DNA of 64,000 bases from Haladaptatus halobius (lineage in GTDB: Archaea > Halobacteriota > Halobacteria > Halobacteriales > Haladaptataceae). The stretch is taken from positions 1,345,664 to 1,409,663 of the forward strand of contig NZ_CP085336.1 in NCBI RefSeq assembly GCF_020618475.1. The letters are read 5' to 3'. A model generated the notes under the pieces. It did no database searches and had not been told where the DNA came from. It worked only from the letters and a program-made list of their open reading frames with translations. This document shows, piece after piece, positions 18,371 to 26,295 of this stretch. Numbering within the stretch: position 1 is the stretch's first letter; each line of letters starts with the position of its first letter. A program made the translations under genes and the position numbers.

Positions 18371-20161
18371 TCAACTGTCGTTCAGTGGACGTACCGGGTG
18401 CAATGCGATCGGCGTTTCGCCATCGACGGTGTCCACGAGGTCAAGCCGTTCAAGAAGCGCCCATGTTGGTCGTCCCTTCTCGCTCCAGCCGCGTTCGGCG
18501 TAATACTGCTCTAGCATTGCCTCGAACTCCCCCGAGTTGAGCGCCTTTCCGTCAGAGGGGCCTTTAGACAGTGGCTCCGTAAACATTGTCGGAATTGCAT
18601 CGTCGGATCGCGAGAACCCCTCACGGACGTTGAAGAGGCGGATGAGCGTCCAAATACGTTTGCCAACCGTCCACAGTTCCGACACCGTATAGTCGTGCCC
18701 GACAGCGGAGAGCCACTCAGCGCCGAGGTCGCTCCAGAGAACTTCACCGACGAAGTCGTCGATTATCAGGCTCCACAGAATGGAGCGCGCATTCTGCTCA
18801 GCGATGATTCTACGAACGCGATCCACATCGCTTAGCTCCTCCTCACGGAACACCTCCGTTTCGACGGGGCGGGCGCGGCGGTGACACCCTCCGCGGTCAC
18901 TAGTCGCATATGCAAGCGCCATACCCTTCGCTCCACGAGGGTCGTAAGGAGGCACCTCCATGGCCTTCACCGTCGGTACGAGATCGTCTCCACCGAACGA
19001 TGACGCGGCGACACGAACGCCGTCGGCGAGAGCATCTCCGAATGGCGTCTCGCGGCGGGCGATCTCCTTAATGAGGGCACGCGCACCGCCAGGGTCGCCG
19101 AACCGGAGGTCTCGCTCAATGATGTCTTCTTGACTCGCCCGAATCGCCCATGCAACAGCGCTCCCGCCGCTGATGACGTCTACCCCGAGACGGTTGCATG
19201 TTTCTCCGAGGACGGCGACACTGTCGAACTCATCGATACCAAGGCCAGCGCCGAGGCTCATGGCGTTCGCACCTCGAGGAACGTGTTTGCCCTCATCGGT
19301 TTCGACGCGAAATCCGCCAGGAACAGCGTCATCGTCGCGCTCGCGCTCATAAGCCGCGGCCTTCGCCGCCTCGATACCGATGTCGTCTGTCCCCTCGAAT
19401 CTTCCCTCTTGCCACCCGCGAGTTGAGAGGACGCCAACTTCGTTGGCGAAGTCGACGCTCTCGAGCGTCCCGCTGGCTGCCTGCCACTGACCGACATTGG
19501 CGTCCCTGAATTCATCGGCGTACTTCCTCCGGAGCAACGAGAGGGCGTCCGGACAGTTACCTCGGGCGACGATGGCCTTAAGTCGCTTTGCGCCCATTAC
19601 TGCTCCCGCCCCTCCACGTCCGGCATGGTGCTCCCCAGCGTCGGAGGCGATGGTCGCGTACTTGACGCGGTGCTCACCCGCTGGACCGATGCAGGCGACG
19701 GGAGCGTCGACGGACGCGCACACCTCGACGGTGTCCGCACCCCAGAGGTCGCTAGCAGGGGCGATTGTCGCAGTGCCGTCCTCGATCTTGATTCTCACGG
19801 GAGTGTCGGCACGTCCCGTCACAAGCATCCCAATGTGCTCTCCGAGCGCTCCTGCAAGGCTGGCGGCGAACTCGCCGCCACTGTAGGAGTCGAGGAACGC
19901 CCCAGTTAGCGGTGATTTCGTTATGACTGCATACCGTGGTTCCCCAGGCAGTACACCCGACAACGGCCCAAGCATGAATAGTAAGGCATTCTCGGAGCCC
20001 AGCGGGTCGGCGCTGGGCGATAGCTCCTCGTATAGGTATCGCGCCCCCAATCCTTTCCCTCCGACGTACCGCCGTAGCCACTTTTTGGGCACAGCCTCAC
20101 TTTTAATGCACTCCGCGGTCAGGTCGACCCGAAGCAGTTTATCAGACGTACGGCGTGGCAT
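18371..20161 (-). CDS. aor: Aldehyde ferredoxin oxidoreductase (tungsten AOR family)
   Basis: A 596-residue member of the AOR/FOR family, oxidising aldehydes to carboxylic acids with ferredoxin through a tungsto-bispterin and an Fe4S4 cluster. Family markers are LLRVDLTAECIKSEAVPKKW, the first-domain pterin motif YVGGKGLGARYLYEEL, ITKSPLTGAFLDSYSGGEFA and GRGGAGAVMGAKRLKAIVARG. A distal cysteine occurs in DRGGCHRRARPVETEVF. Length fits the family (about 600). The neighbouring mobA stub suggests a former cofactor-biosynthesis partner. Haloarchaea carry several paralogs of unknown substrate; which aldehyde is used here cannot be read. Confidence 0.9.
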   Translation of the reverse strand: MPRRTSDKLLRVDLTAECIKSEAVPKKWLRRYVGGKGLGARYLYEELSPSADPLGSENALLFMLGPLSGVLPGEPRYAVITKSPLTGAFLDSYSGGEFAASLAGALGEHIGMLVTGRADTPVRIKIEDGTATIAPASDLWGADTVEVCASVDAPVACIGPAGEHRVKYATIASDAGEHHAGRGGAGAVMGAKRLKAIVARGNCPDALSLLRRKYADEFRDANVGQWQAASGTLESVDFANEVGVLSTRGWQEGRFEGTDDIGIEAAKAAAYERERDDDAVPGGFRVETDEGKHVPRGANAMSLGAGLGIDEFDSVAVLGETCNRLGVDVISGGSAVAWAIRASQEDIIERDLRFGDPGGARALIKEIARRETPFGDALADGVRVAASSFGGDDLVPTVKAMEVPPYDPRGAKGMALAYATSDRGGCHRRARPVETEVFREEELSDVDRVRRIIAEQNARSILWSLIIDDFVGEVLWSDLGAEWLSAVGHDYTVSELWTVGKRIWTLIRLFNVREGFSRSDDAIPTMFTEPLSKGPSDGKALNSGEFEAMLEQYYAERGWSEKGRPTWALLERLDLVDTVDGETPIALHPVRPLNDS

Positions 20162-20225
20162 TACTGGAAAACGTGCCAGAGAAATTAAGGCTCTTTCGGT
20201 AGCGAACGGAACTCATTCCACCTGT

Positions 20226-20324
20226 ATGAGTAAGCGTGAATATCTGCCAACGGGAGTCATCATCGCCGGCGACCGGTCGATGCGCTTTGGCAATCAGGAT
20301 AGAGCTGATGCGGCTGAAACTTGA
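20226..20324 (+). pseudogene. mobA: MobA-like nucleotidyltransferase N-terminal stub
   Basis: A 32-codon frame, MSKREYLPTGVIIAGDRSMR, FGNQDRADAAET and stop. It matches the first strand and loop of MobA (pattern GVIxAGGRSxRFGxxDKA), which attaches GMP to molybdopterin. One loop glycine is replaced by Asp and the remaining 160 or so codons are gone. It is divergent from the tungsten enzyme gene. The stub cannot be functional. Confidence 0.6.
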
Positions 20325-20441
20325 CCGGTTTTTGAGTTTTAAACGACCGATTGTCTCTACTGTGGTCGTCGTGCTATTGGCTGAAATTCATGGTGAGGCT
20401 CCGCCTTATACAAATACATCACTCGCTGTCTCACGTTAATC

Positions 20442-20648
20442 GTGATGAAGTATCTCCGCATGACTGTTCCGCACGAGGTGGTTGCTCCCGCTTCCATCGT
20501 GACTGAAGGAAGTCTTCTCAATGTACAACTTCTGCCTGACGGAAACAGCGAAGTTAACAGCGACGTAATTGCATCCGGGGAGAACCTCATTATCCTCCCC
20601 TTCGCTCTACGAGTTCAGGAAGCTGCGGCTTGTGATTTAGCCTCTTAA
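20442..20648 (+). CDS. Small hypothetical protein
   Basis: A 68-codon frame beginning MMKYLRMTVPHEVVAPASIV with a second ATG at codon 2. The opening MKYLRMTV resembles the N-terminus of HTH-10 type regulators, so it may be a truncated regulator. It sits in a 500-nt stretch between the mobA stub and an HTH gene with no other coding signal. Low confidence that it is expressed. Confidence 0.25.
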   Translation: MMKYLRMTVPHEVVAPASIVTEGSLLNVQLLPDGNSEVNSDVIASGENLIILPFALRVQEAAACDLAS

Positions 20649-20819
20649 CCGAATACGAATGTTCCGTGGGCCAATTTAGACCACGCTTGCTTGTGATTTT
20701 ACTGAAAAACACCGTTATTGTTCCTACTTGCATTAGACCATCGCCATTCGGTTGCTATTACCAACAAGAATAATATCCATAGAAAGTATTATGATAACGC
20801 ATGCAATACCAGTGGTATA

Positions 20820-21095
20820 ATGCAGCAATCCAGGCCAGTACAGACGGACGAGCACGATCGAACAGAGCGTCAGGCAATCGAAATACTCAACGAACTGCCA
20901 CCAAGCGCTAAGTTGGTCACCAAAGTACTCGAATACAACGACACACTCAACCAAGGTCAACTTGAGGAAGAAACCCTGCTCCCCCCACGAACGGTTCGGT
21001 ACGCGCTCACGCGGCTTGAAGACCACGACCTCGTTGAGTCACGCTTTTCCTTTGTCGATGCGCGAAAACGCTGTTACTCACTCACGTTTGACTAG
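20820..21095 (+). CDS. Winged-helix (MarR-like) transcriptional regulator
   Basis: A 91-residue single-domain DNA-binding protein. SAKLVTKVLEYNDTLNQGQL followed by EETLLPPRTVRYALTRLEDH forms helix-turn-helix and recognition helix, and VESRFSFVDARKRCYSL is the wing. Haloarchaea carry many such small MarR-like proteins. The start is placed at MQQSRPVQTDEHD (20820); the frame is open to an ATG at 20718, but that extension is AT-rich and unlike the family. Target unknown. Confidence 0.8.
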   Translation: MQQSRPVQTDEHDRTERQAIEILNELPPSAKLVTKVLEYNDTLNQGQLEEETLLPPRTVRYALTRLEDHDLVESRFSFVDARKRCYSLTFD

Positions 21096-21392
21096 TAACT
21101 ACTGACGACAGCAGTAACAGTGGCCAGCACAGACAACCGGGCAATTCAGAGTTGAGTGAACCGACACCACATGGTGCGCGACCAGACAAAAACCCGAAAG
21201 CTGTCGTTTCGGAACTCAATGCGTCGCTCAGTGAATGTGAAACGCGTCTTGAGAACCTCTGTTTTGACAGTCCGTCGGACTAAAGGTAAAATCCTCTCTT
21301 TTGGTTCAATCTCCTAGATAAATACTTGAAATGAGAGCGGGTAAGTCATTCATCATCACAAAATTATTTACACGGTATTCTCGTCGTATTCC
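21096..21392. other. Intergenic region before the IS630 fragment
   Basis: About 300 nt. A short frame ending NASLSECETRLENLCFDSPS (stop near 21281) may be the tail of a lost gene. Nothing else can be supported. Confidence 0.3.
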
Positions 21393-21812
21393 GTGATGTC
21401 TCACCTGGAGAACATCTCGACTTCTGAACTCCGGACTGCGCTCGATGATGTGGATGACGTACACGCAACGAAGCGACTCATGTTAGCGATCGCCTACAAA
21501 CAAGGCGTCGCACAAACGGATGTAGCCGAGTGGTACGGGTACTTACGGAAGACCATTTATAACTGGTTGCACCGATTCGAGGAAGAGCCGGTTCGCGACG
21601 CAGCCCGGGACAAGGCCCGCCCAGATCGGCCACCGAAACTGGATCGTGAAGAACAATTCAAAGTCGCACAACTACTGCGTGATCCACCTGCAAACGTTGG
21701 CTACAACATCGAAGAATGGGATATTCCACGTGTGCAACGGCTGTTGGACGAACAATTCGATGTTACCTATTCGCGCACGAATGCATACAGACTACTTTCG
21801 AAATTCGAGTAA
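21393..21812 (+). pseudogene. Truncated IS630-family transposase (HTH half only)
   Basis: A 139-codon frame with the N-terminal paired HTH region of haloarchaeal IS630 transposases: ATKRLMLAIAYKQGVAQTDV, AEWYGYLRKTIYNWLHRFEE and the winged part NIEEWDIPRVQRLLDEQFDV. It stops at AYRLLSKFE where the full protein would go on into the DDE catalytic domain, which is absent. Non-functional as a transposase, though the DNA-binding part is intact and could act as a repressor of related copies. Confidence 0.85.
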
Positions 21813-21867
21813 TGTATTTTGAAACTCATGATCGTCTTCGGACGGACGGAGGGACACTACTTTCTGG

Positions 21868-22300
21868 AGTCCTGACAACCGCCGCCAGCTCGAATCGTAC
21901 GTCCACCAGCGAGCACTGGATGTCATCGAGTTCGGAGATGCGAGTGAGAAGCGAACGCGTTTCCGGTAACACACTATCGACGTGTTGCTCGCGTAAACAG
22001 GTGTTTGGGGGCGGAGATATTTGCGCATCCAAAGGGTGATCGCCGCAACGGTGTGACGTGGGCCGATGTCGACTGGAAAACGGTACCCTTAGTGTCCTCG
22101 GGAAGGGTCAAGCGTACGAGTACGCGCCACTTCTCGAGATCGCACAGAAGCCACTCCGACAGTGGCAGAACGAACTCGACCCAGCAACCCCGGAGTTTCC
22201 AGTATTTCCTACTGAGCATGCGCCCTCGAAGTTCCGGGCGGTTCGGTCGCAGGTGCCGGACGTAGATGTCGAGGACGCGGATCGCGATGCTGTAATTTGA
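21868..22300 (+). pseudogene. Tyrosine recombinase (phage/plasmid integrase) remnant
   Basis: Fragments in more than one frame. The first part gives NRRQLESYVHQRALDVIEFG. After frame breaks near 21955 and 22010, the sequence GDRRNGVTWADVDW, LSVLGKGQAYEYAPLLEI and PVFPTEHAPSKFRAV follows, up to a stop at 22298-22300. This matches the catalytic-domain N-terminal half of haloarchaeal XerC/D-like integrases, but the His-x-x-Arg and Tyr region is missing. It directly abuts the IS630 fragment, which may have inserted into it. It marks a former integration event at this edge of the accessory region. Confidence 0.7.
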
Positions 22301-22562
22301 GAGTATGAAGTCGTCTCTCGCTTCAGATGAATATTCGGGCAAAGCAAGGTTGACGAAATCAGCTTGACGCGTTTTCTAGCGGTCAGAACAGCCGTATAGT
22401 CCATTTAACCGTCAATGCTGCCTTTCAGCAGGACGTCTGTAAGCTAACAAATATTATACAAATGTCTTGGACGTGGGGCTGGAATGTCACTGCCCAACAT
22501 TGCAGCGAAATCATGAGTTCATCATACACCGTCATGCAGCGGATATCCGCTTTCTTAGACAA
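22301..22562. other. Degenerate intergenic stretch
   Basis: Follows the integrase remnant and carries no supportable gene. The next recognisable feature is the small zinc-finger frame on the minus strand. Confidence 0.3.
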
Positions 22563-22670
22563 TTAATCAGAACCTCTGGGCAAGAAATACCCACACGATT
22601 CGCAAATGAACTCTCTGTCGTGATACTTTTCTAATGTGACGAGTCTTTTATCGCACTTTGGGCATCGCAT
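22563..22670 (-). CDS. Small CPxCG-type zinc-finger protein (35 aa)
   Basis: Minus-strand frame MRCPKCDKRLVTLEKYHDRE, FICESCGYFLPRGSD and stop, 35 residues. It has two CxxC knuckles 20 residues apart, enough for one zinc ribbon. Very small zinc proteins of this kind are abundant and functional in haloarchaea. Upstream on its strand is TATAAAGATTTAA, a good TATA candidate, inside a palindrome (22685-22725). It could instead be the zinc-ribbon remnant of a transposase, because an IS1595 fragment lies just upstream on the same strand. Confidence 0.5.
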   Translation of the reverse strand: MRCPKCDKRLVTLEKYHDREFICESCGYFLPRGSD

Positions 22671-22684
22671 ACAAGTCCAGGCAT

Positions 22685-22725
22685 GTTCGACAATGGATTA
22701 AATCTTTATACGACAATTGTCGAAC
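22685..22725. repeat. Palindromic operator-like repeats (CGACAAT half-sites)
   Basis: GTTCGACAAT at 22685-22694 is a perfect inverted repeat of ATTGTCGAAC at 22716-22725. Inside it CGACAATTGTCG (22711-22722) is itself a perfect 12-bp palindrome. The spacer carries a TATA-like sequence. The arrangement fits an operator over the promoter of the small zinc-finger gene, but could be an old IS end. Confidence 0.4.
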
Positions 22726-22754
22726 TGACACTGCAGAGTCGATTAAACTGAAGG

Positions 22755-22985
22755 TCATCTCAACGGGCGAAACAGCAACGGGCATCTCGATGAGTCGTAA
22801 TTCAGGATCTTGCTGAACCAGTCGGCGTTATTATTCAGCAACAGAGCGTGGGAGTTAAGGTGTCCTTGGAGATGATGCTTTGAGACGCCTCGTAACTTGC
22901 TGAGCCACTGGCGGACAAAGCTATGCCGATTTTCGCAGGAGTTGGTGTGTGCGTCACCGATCAAAGTCACTTGCGGTATCGCCAA
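22755..22985 (-). pseudogene. IS1595-family transposase C-terminal fragment
   Basis: Minus-strand frame with the ISXO2-like catalytic tail: DAHTNSCENRHSFVRQWLSK followed by LRGVSKHHLQGHLNSHALLL and NNNADWFSKIL. The N-H-x-S and ExRHS pattern around the final catalytic Glu is typical of the family. The N-terminal two thirds are missing. It sits between the integrase remnant and a hydrolase tail. Confidence 0.75.
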
Positions 22986-22993
22986 ACTGCAGA

Positions 22994-23230
22994 ATGCTCG
23001 TCAGACTTGGGTTTGCAATTGGCGTTCTCGGAATCTATGTGCATCTCGCCGGCGACATCATTACGGTCAGTGGCATCCAGCCATTCCTTCCGTTCTCTCG
23101 GCGGTGGATCTCACTTTCACGCCTTCGTGCTGCTAGCACGCTCACAAACACCGTCTTCTTGCTGCTTGACGTGCTCGCGATGGGTACAGTCATCTTTGCA
23201 CTCTCTCCGTTTGCAGGAGCGTTCTCGTGA
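22994..23230 (+). pseudogene. C-terminal fragment of a YdjM-like membrane metal-dependent hydrolase
   Basis: About 78 codons, VRLGFAIGVLGIYVHLAGDI and ITVSGIQPFLPFSRR, then a final hydrophobic helix FLLLDVLAMGTVIFAL. The H-L-x-G-D, TxxGIxPFxPxS and R patterns are those of the LexA-binding/YdjM membrane hydrolase family C-terminus. The catalytic N-terminal half has been lost to the IS1595 junction immediately upstream. Not functional as it stands. Confidence 0.5.
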
Positions 23231-23349
23231 GATAATTAAACCCGAATCAAGCCCATCGTAGACTGTGATAAGGCCGACAGAGAGAGCGATGACCAGCAGT
23301 TATAGGTCTTTTGATGCCTGCTCCGGCGTCACAATATATGAAAGAGTGA

Positions 23350-23607
23350 TTAGGTGGTTACATCGGAGAAAGACTGTTGATGACAAACAAGGAGTACAGT
23401 GAGAACATCAGTGTCGCGATCCCACGAACAGATCACTCGATAACCACCAATTCGAAGCAGATCATATGGTGACTCATCAAGTGGAAGAACCAACTCTTCT
23501 GCCTGCTTCTGTACGTCATCGAGACGTGCTATGATCAACTCTTGAACTGGAAGGTCAAGCTCTTCAAGCCACTCAACTGCTTCATCAGTCCACCTAATCT
23601 TGGTCAT
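23350..23607 (-). CDS. RelE/ParE-family toxin
   Basis: An 85-residue basic-acidic mixed protein with the family layout: IRWTDEAVEWLEELDLPVQE (helices 1-2), a central PLDESPYDLLRIGGYRVICS (LxxGxYRV core strand) and DVLTVLLVCHQQS (last strand). RelE enzymes cut mRNA on the ribosome; ParE members poison gyrase. The core G-Y-R-V is consistent with a RelE-type fold. Its start overlaps the upstream antitoxin frame by 14 nt, implying translational coupling. Confidence 0.8.
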   Translation of the reverse strand: MTKIRWTDEAVEWLEELDLPVQELIIARLDDVQKQAEELVLPLDESPYDLLRIGGYRVICSWDRDTDVLTVLLVCHQQSFSDVTT

Positions 23608-23728
23608 CGATTCCTAATTGATGTTTGATATCATCGTGTGACGTTGTTTCACTACGCATTGCTTGCTGTTCACTTCGGCGGAGTGCAGCGATGATCTCAG
23701 CCGAAAAGGAAGTGGTGTAGTTATTCAT
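23594..23728 (-). CDS. Antitoxin partner of the RelE-type toxin (44 aa)
   Basis: Minus-strand frame MNNYTTSFSAEIIAALRRSE, QQAMRSETTSHDDIKHQLGI, DDQD and stop. The opening strand then helix (SFSAEIIAALRRSEQQA) fits a small ribbon-helix-helix/RelB-type antitoxin, and the acidic tail would wrap the toxin. It overlaps the toxin start by 14 nt in another frame. Recognised by position and layout rather than a firm family match. Confidence 0.65.
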   Translation of the reverse strand: MNNYTTSFSAEIIAALRRSEQQAMRSETTSHDDIKHQLGIDDQD

Positions 23729-24310
23729 ACTCGATTTCTCGCAGCGGTGTATCCGTCTTTTCTGTCGGTTTAGGGTCGGGTGAGGTGTCCATCGTCAATA
23801 TTGTCGAATCGCTTCTTCTGGTGGTTCGGATCGTCGTTAGTGACTGGATAGCCTCCGGAAGGGAGAGTACGTGGATGCAGCCTCGTATGGCTCTGTTAAC
23901 TCGAACGCGCAGCGAATCGTTGTCTGTGCTGCATCGCTGGTTTTGATCAGACGACGGATTCGCGCACCCCCCATAATATGGAAATGTTCGCATTCTAGCT
24001 ACATAACTTTGTCGCTTGCATAGCAACATAATCAAGAGTCTACCAAACCTCATTCTCCATTTCGGCCCCGACCCAACCGGTAGGAGTGGGGCGGCGGCCG
24101 ACGCGGACTGAAAGACACACCTTTTTCGAGGCCAGGACACTTTCCGTCCAGTTGGCTTGCTTGTACGGGTCACACTCTTCCAGTCAATAGCAATCTAAAT
24201 ACTAGGTGTCCCGTTACCACCACCCCGTTTGGTGCCCCTTCGATCATGCAAGGCAATGTCCATATTATCCTCGACGACTGCTTGCCTCGAGTACTCTGGT
24301 GATGTGATGA
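23729..24310. other. Intergenic region, no convincing gene
   Basis: About 580 nt. A 150-codon minus-strand frame (23721-24173) has low-complexity basic content unlike the neighbouring genes; only its last 23 codons (ATG at 23792) overlap the antitoxin start by an 8-nt stop/start overlap. I see nothing else that can be supported. GC is low in 23990-24050 and high in 24060-24110. Confidence 0.35.
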
Positions 24311-24685
24311 TTATTCAGGTGTAACGATATCATGCAGAAACTGGTAGTATTCTTCCACTGCCCAATCTCCACGATCGACAGTCGAATATGCATTGCGGCG
24401 CTTATCACTTGCTTTTGTTTGCTTGGTGATCAACCCCTTCTCAACGAGGCGATCAAGGCCTGGATATAATCGGCCGTGGTTGATGGGCTCTGGATACAGC
24501 TTTTCTAAGGCTTCCTGCAGTTCAACGCCCTCAGCTGGCCCTAACCGATAGACAACACACAAGAGGTGCGCTTGGAACGCGGTGAGATCTGTTGGCAGAT
24601 TGTATGTCGCAAAATCAAGTGACAAAGACTTGCTCTCGTCTGTGTCAGATGGGGTGGTATCTCTCTCTGTGTCCGTGTCAGTCAT
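24311..24685 (-). CDS. PadR-family transcriptional regulator
   Basis: A 124-residue winged-helix protein. LTAFQAHLLCVVYRLGPAEG, VELQEALEKLYPEPINHGRL and YPGLDRLVEKGLITKQTKAS show the PadR signature (HGRLYPxLDRLxxxGLI), followed by DKRRNAYS and a C-terminal dimerisation helix AVEEYYQFLHDIV. A 35-residue acidic Thr/Ser/Asp-rich N-terminal extension precedes it. Start at MTDTDTERD; eight extra codons upstream are possible. Divergent from the DUF433 gene. Confidence 0.88.
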   Translation of the reverse strand: MTDTDTERDTTPSDTDESKSLSLDFATYNLPTDLTAFQAHLLCVVYRLGPAEGVELQEALEKLYPEPINHGRLYPGLDRLVEKGLITKQTKASDKRRNAYSTVDRGDWAVEEYYQFLHDIVTPE

Positions 24686-24771
24686 AACGGAGCGACTAAT
24701 GTTTCCCACTTAAATCCTACTATCATATATAGTAATGAACTAGCGCTCAGAAGAGAGGCGTATTTTGACCC

Positions 24772-25047
24772 ATGACGATTACTCGCGACGACGATGTTCT
24801 CGGTGGCGAACCACGAATTGACGGGACTCGAATTGGTGTTCGTCACATCGCAGCAAGAGTAATTGACATTAGCCAATCTCCTGCATATGTTGCTGACCAG
24901 CTTGATCTTACACTTGCGGAGGTGTATGAAGCTCTTTCATACTACTACTCACACGTCGAGGAGATGCATGATCTTAGACGCGAAAACGATGCTGCGTTTG
25001 AGCGAGTAGGTGTGGACGCGCTCAAACCGAAGGAATCATGTCAGTGA
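24772..25047 (+). CDS. DUF433-family antitoxin
   Basis: A 91-residue protein with the DUF433 signature: DVLGGEPRIDGTRIGVRHIA and AYVADQLDLTLAEVYEALSY, YYSHVEEM. DUF433 proteins are VapB-like antitoxins, usually coupled to a PIN-like DUF5615 toxin. Here the next frame starts 10 nt inside this one, but is truncated (see 25038). The TATA-rich region before the ATG and divergent PadR gene share a short promoter zone. Confidence 0.88.
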   Translation: MTITRDDDVLGGEPRIDGTRIGVRHIAARVIDISQSPAYVADQLDLTLAEVYEALSYYYSHVEEMHDLRRENDAAFERVGVDALKPKESCQ

Positions 25048-25151
25048 GTGCCACAGCGAAGAGCCTGCTGGATGAGCATGCTAGCCGCATCATTGAACGA
25101 GTACTTAGAGAACTTGGACAGGGAAGAACGCGTGTCCACAGGTTTATGTGA
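25038..25151 (+). pseudogene. Truncated DUF5615 PIN-like toxin
   Basis: A 37-codon frame overlapping the DUF433 stop: MSVSATAKSLLDEHASRIIE, RVLRELGQGRTRVHRFM and stop. It carries the first conserved segment of DUF5615 nucleases, LLDEHxSRxxERVLRELG with its first acidic residue. The frame then ends. The remaining acidic active-site residues are missing, so the toxin is dead while the antitoxin remains complete. Confidence 0.7.
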
Positions 25152-25191
25152 ATGATAGGTTTACAGACGCCTGTCCCGGTGGAAACAAAGC

Positions 25192-25485
25192 ATGACAGCA
25201 ACGACTCGCGATCGGCCAGAATTTGACACCGTGCAACTCGCAATCGAGCCAGCGGAAGCCCAAGAACTCGTCCAGCAGACATTGAAGGGCTTGCGGTCGT
25301 CAGTCACGGAGGACGGAATCCTCTTGCGCTCACAAGATGGAATGTTGGTCGCGATTCTTCGTGCCACCTCACCATCCGATGAGCAGCAACGAACCGAACT
25401 CGCATATCGCGTTGCACCACCGTCGGAACTCGCAACACGAAAGGGAAAGAAGGTATTCGAGAGCCTTGCATCACACCGTGCCTGA
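25192..25485 (+). CDS. Conserved-looking hypothetical protein (97 aa)
   Basis: Unrecognised. Sequence DTVQLAIEPAEAQELVQQTL and GMLVAILRATSPSDEQQRTE suggests a small alpha/beta protein; the ending ATRKGKKVFESLASHRA is basic and helical. The coding pattern is good (acidic, no internal low-complexity). It lies between the broken toxin and the transfer operon and may belong to the mobile element. Start at MTATTRDRPEFD. Confidence 0.55.
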   Translation: MTATTRDRPEFDTVQLAIEPAEAQELVQQTLKGLRSSVTEDGILLRSQDGMLVAILRATSPSDEQQRTELAYRVAPPSELATRKGKKVFESLASHRA

Positions 25486-25529
25486 TGACGGGTTAGCGGC
25501 AGGAATGAGAGATAACTGGATATCTCGAA

Positions 25530-26060
25530 TCAGGGGTTGGAACGTCGAACTGCACGGATGATTTGTGATGTCGGCAGCCATTCTTTGCTGAGCCCTGTTG
25601 TTTCTCGTTCTGTGGCATACTGATTGCGTTGCTCAGTAAGTCGATCTTGCAGCCACGCCCGTTGATCGGCATCGGTCGCCTCAGTAGGTTGTTCTTTGAG
25701 ACTGGTTTCAAGGGTGTGAATGCGATGGGCGCGTTTCATGAGCGAGTGGGCTGGTGCAGAATTGATGAACAAAATCGCTTTCTCGGTTTCATCGCCGATT
25801 CGCCCCACAAACTCGGTCGGCGTGCCACCATCCGTGAACCCCACTTTCTCCTTTGCAAGCCACTTCGGTATCTTGATGAGTAGCTCATCAGTGGTGAGTT
25901 CTCCGAGCAATTGCCACCGTAACCGTGTCGCTTGTTCGTCAATCAACCCACGGTCACGCGCCTCTGCCAATGAACACTCCTCATCAGCAAGAGTCGCTTC
26001 ACACCATTCACGAACAAACTCATCATAGCTCGTGTACTCACGAGCTGGAAACACGACCAT
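25530..26060 (-). CDS. Hypothetical protein of the mobile region (176 aa)
   Basis: Unrecognised. Start placed at MVVFPAREYTSYDEFVREWC, because the 34 codons above it are basic and hydrophobic and unlike the rest. The protein is charged, with predicted helices such as SLAEARDRGLIDEQATRLRW and a C-terminal coiled-coil-like stretch (ADQRAWLQDRLTEQRNQYAT). It is divergent from the transfer operon, with a 235-nt gap between them. Could be an accessory or regulatory gene of that element. Confidence 0.5.
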   Translation of the reverse strand: MVVFPAREYTSYDEFVREWCEATLADEECSLAEARDRGLIDEQATRLRWQLLGELTTDELLIKIPKWLAKEKVGFTDGGTPTEFVGRIGDETEKAILFINSAPAHSLMKRAHRIHTLETSLKEQPTEATDADQRAWLQDRLTEQRNQYATERETTGLSKEWLPTSQIIRAVRRSNP

Positions 26061-26295
26061 ATGAGAGAGGTTAGGAGTTACTCTCAATAACACTTCGCGC
26101 CGATTCCATGGCCGAGATATCGCTTTTAACATCATTGAACTAGAGACCGAGACCACAATCATGCCCTTCTCGGTGTAAGAAGGTGGTGACGGTAGTGATC
26201 AGCTCGATTTTGAACACCTTATTGTTGGTGAAAACCAAAACAAAAATCGATACAAGGAGTAATTATTAACTAGATATAGCATACAATAATAGCGT
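26061..26295. other. Divergent promoter region of the transfer operon
   Basis: 235 nt between the hypothetical minus-strand gene and the first gene of the transfer operon. AT-rich from about 26215 (AAAACCAAAACAAAAATCGA and TATAGCATACAATAATAG), which would fit an archaeal promoter about 25-45 nt before the ATG at 26296. No gene seen. Confidence 0.4.

Noticed and set aside
23721..24173. 150-codon minus-strand frame
   Set aside because: Basic, cysteine- and serine-rich low-complexity translation with no pattern of a real haloarchaeal protein; only the final 23 codons abut the antitoxin.
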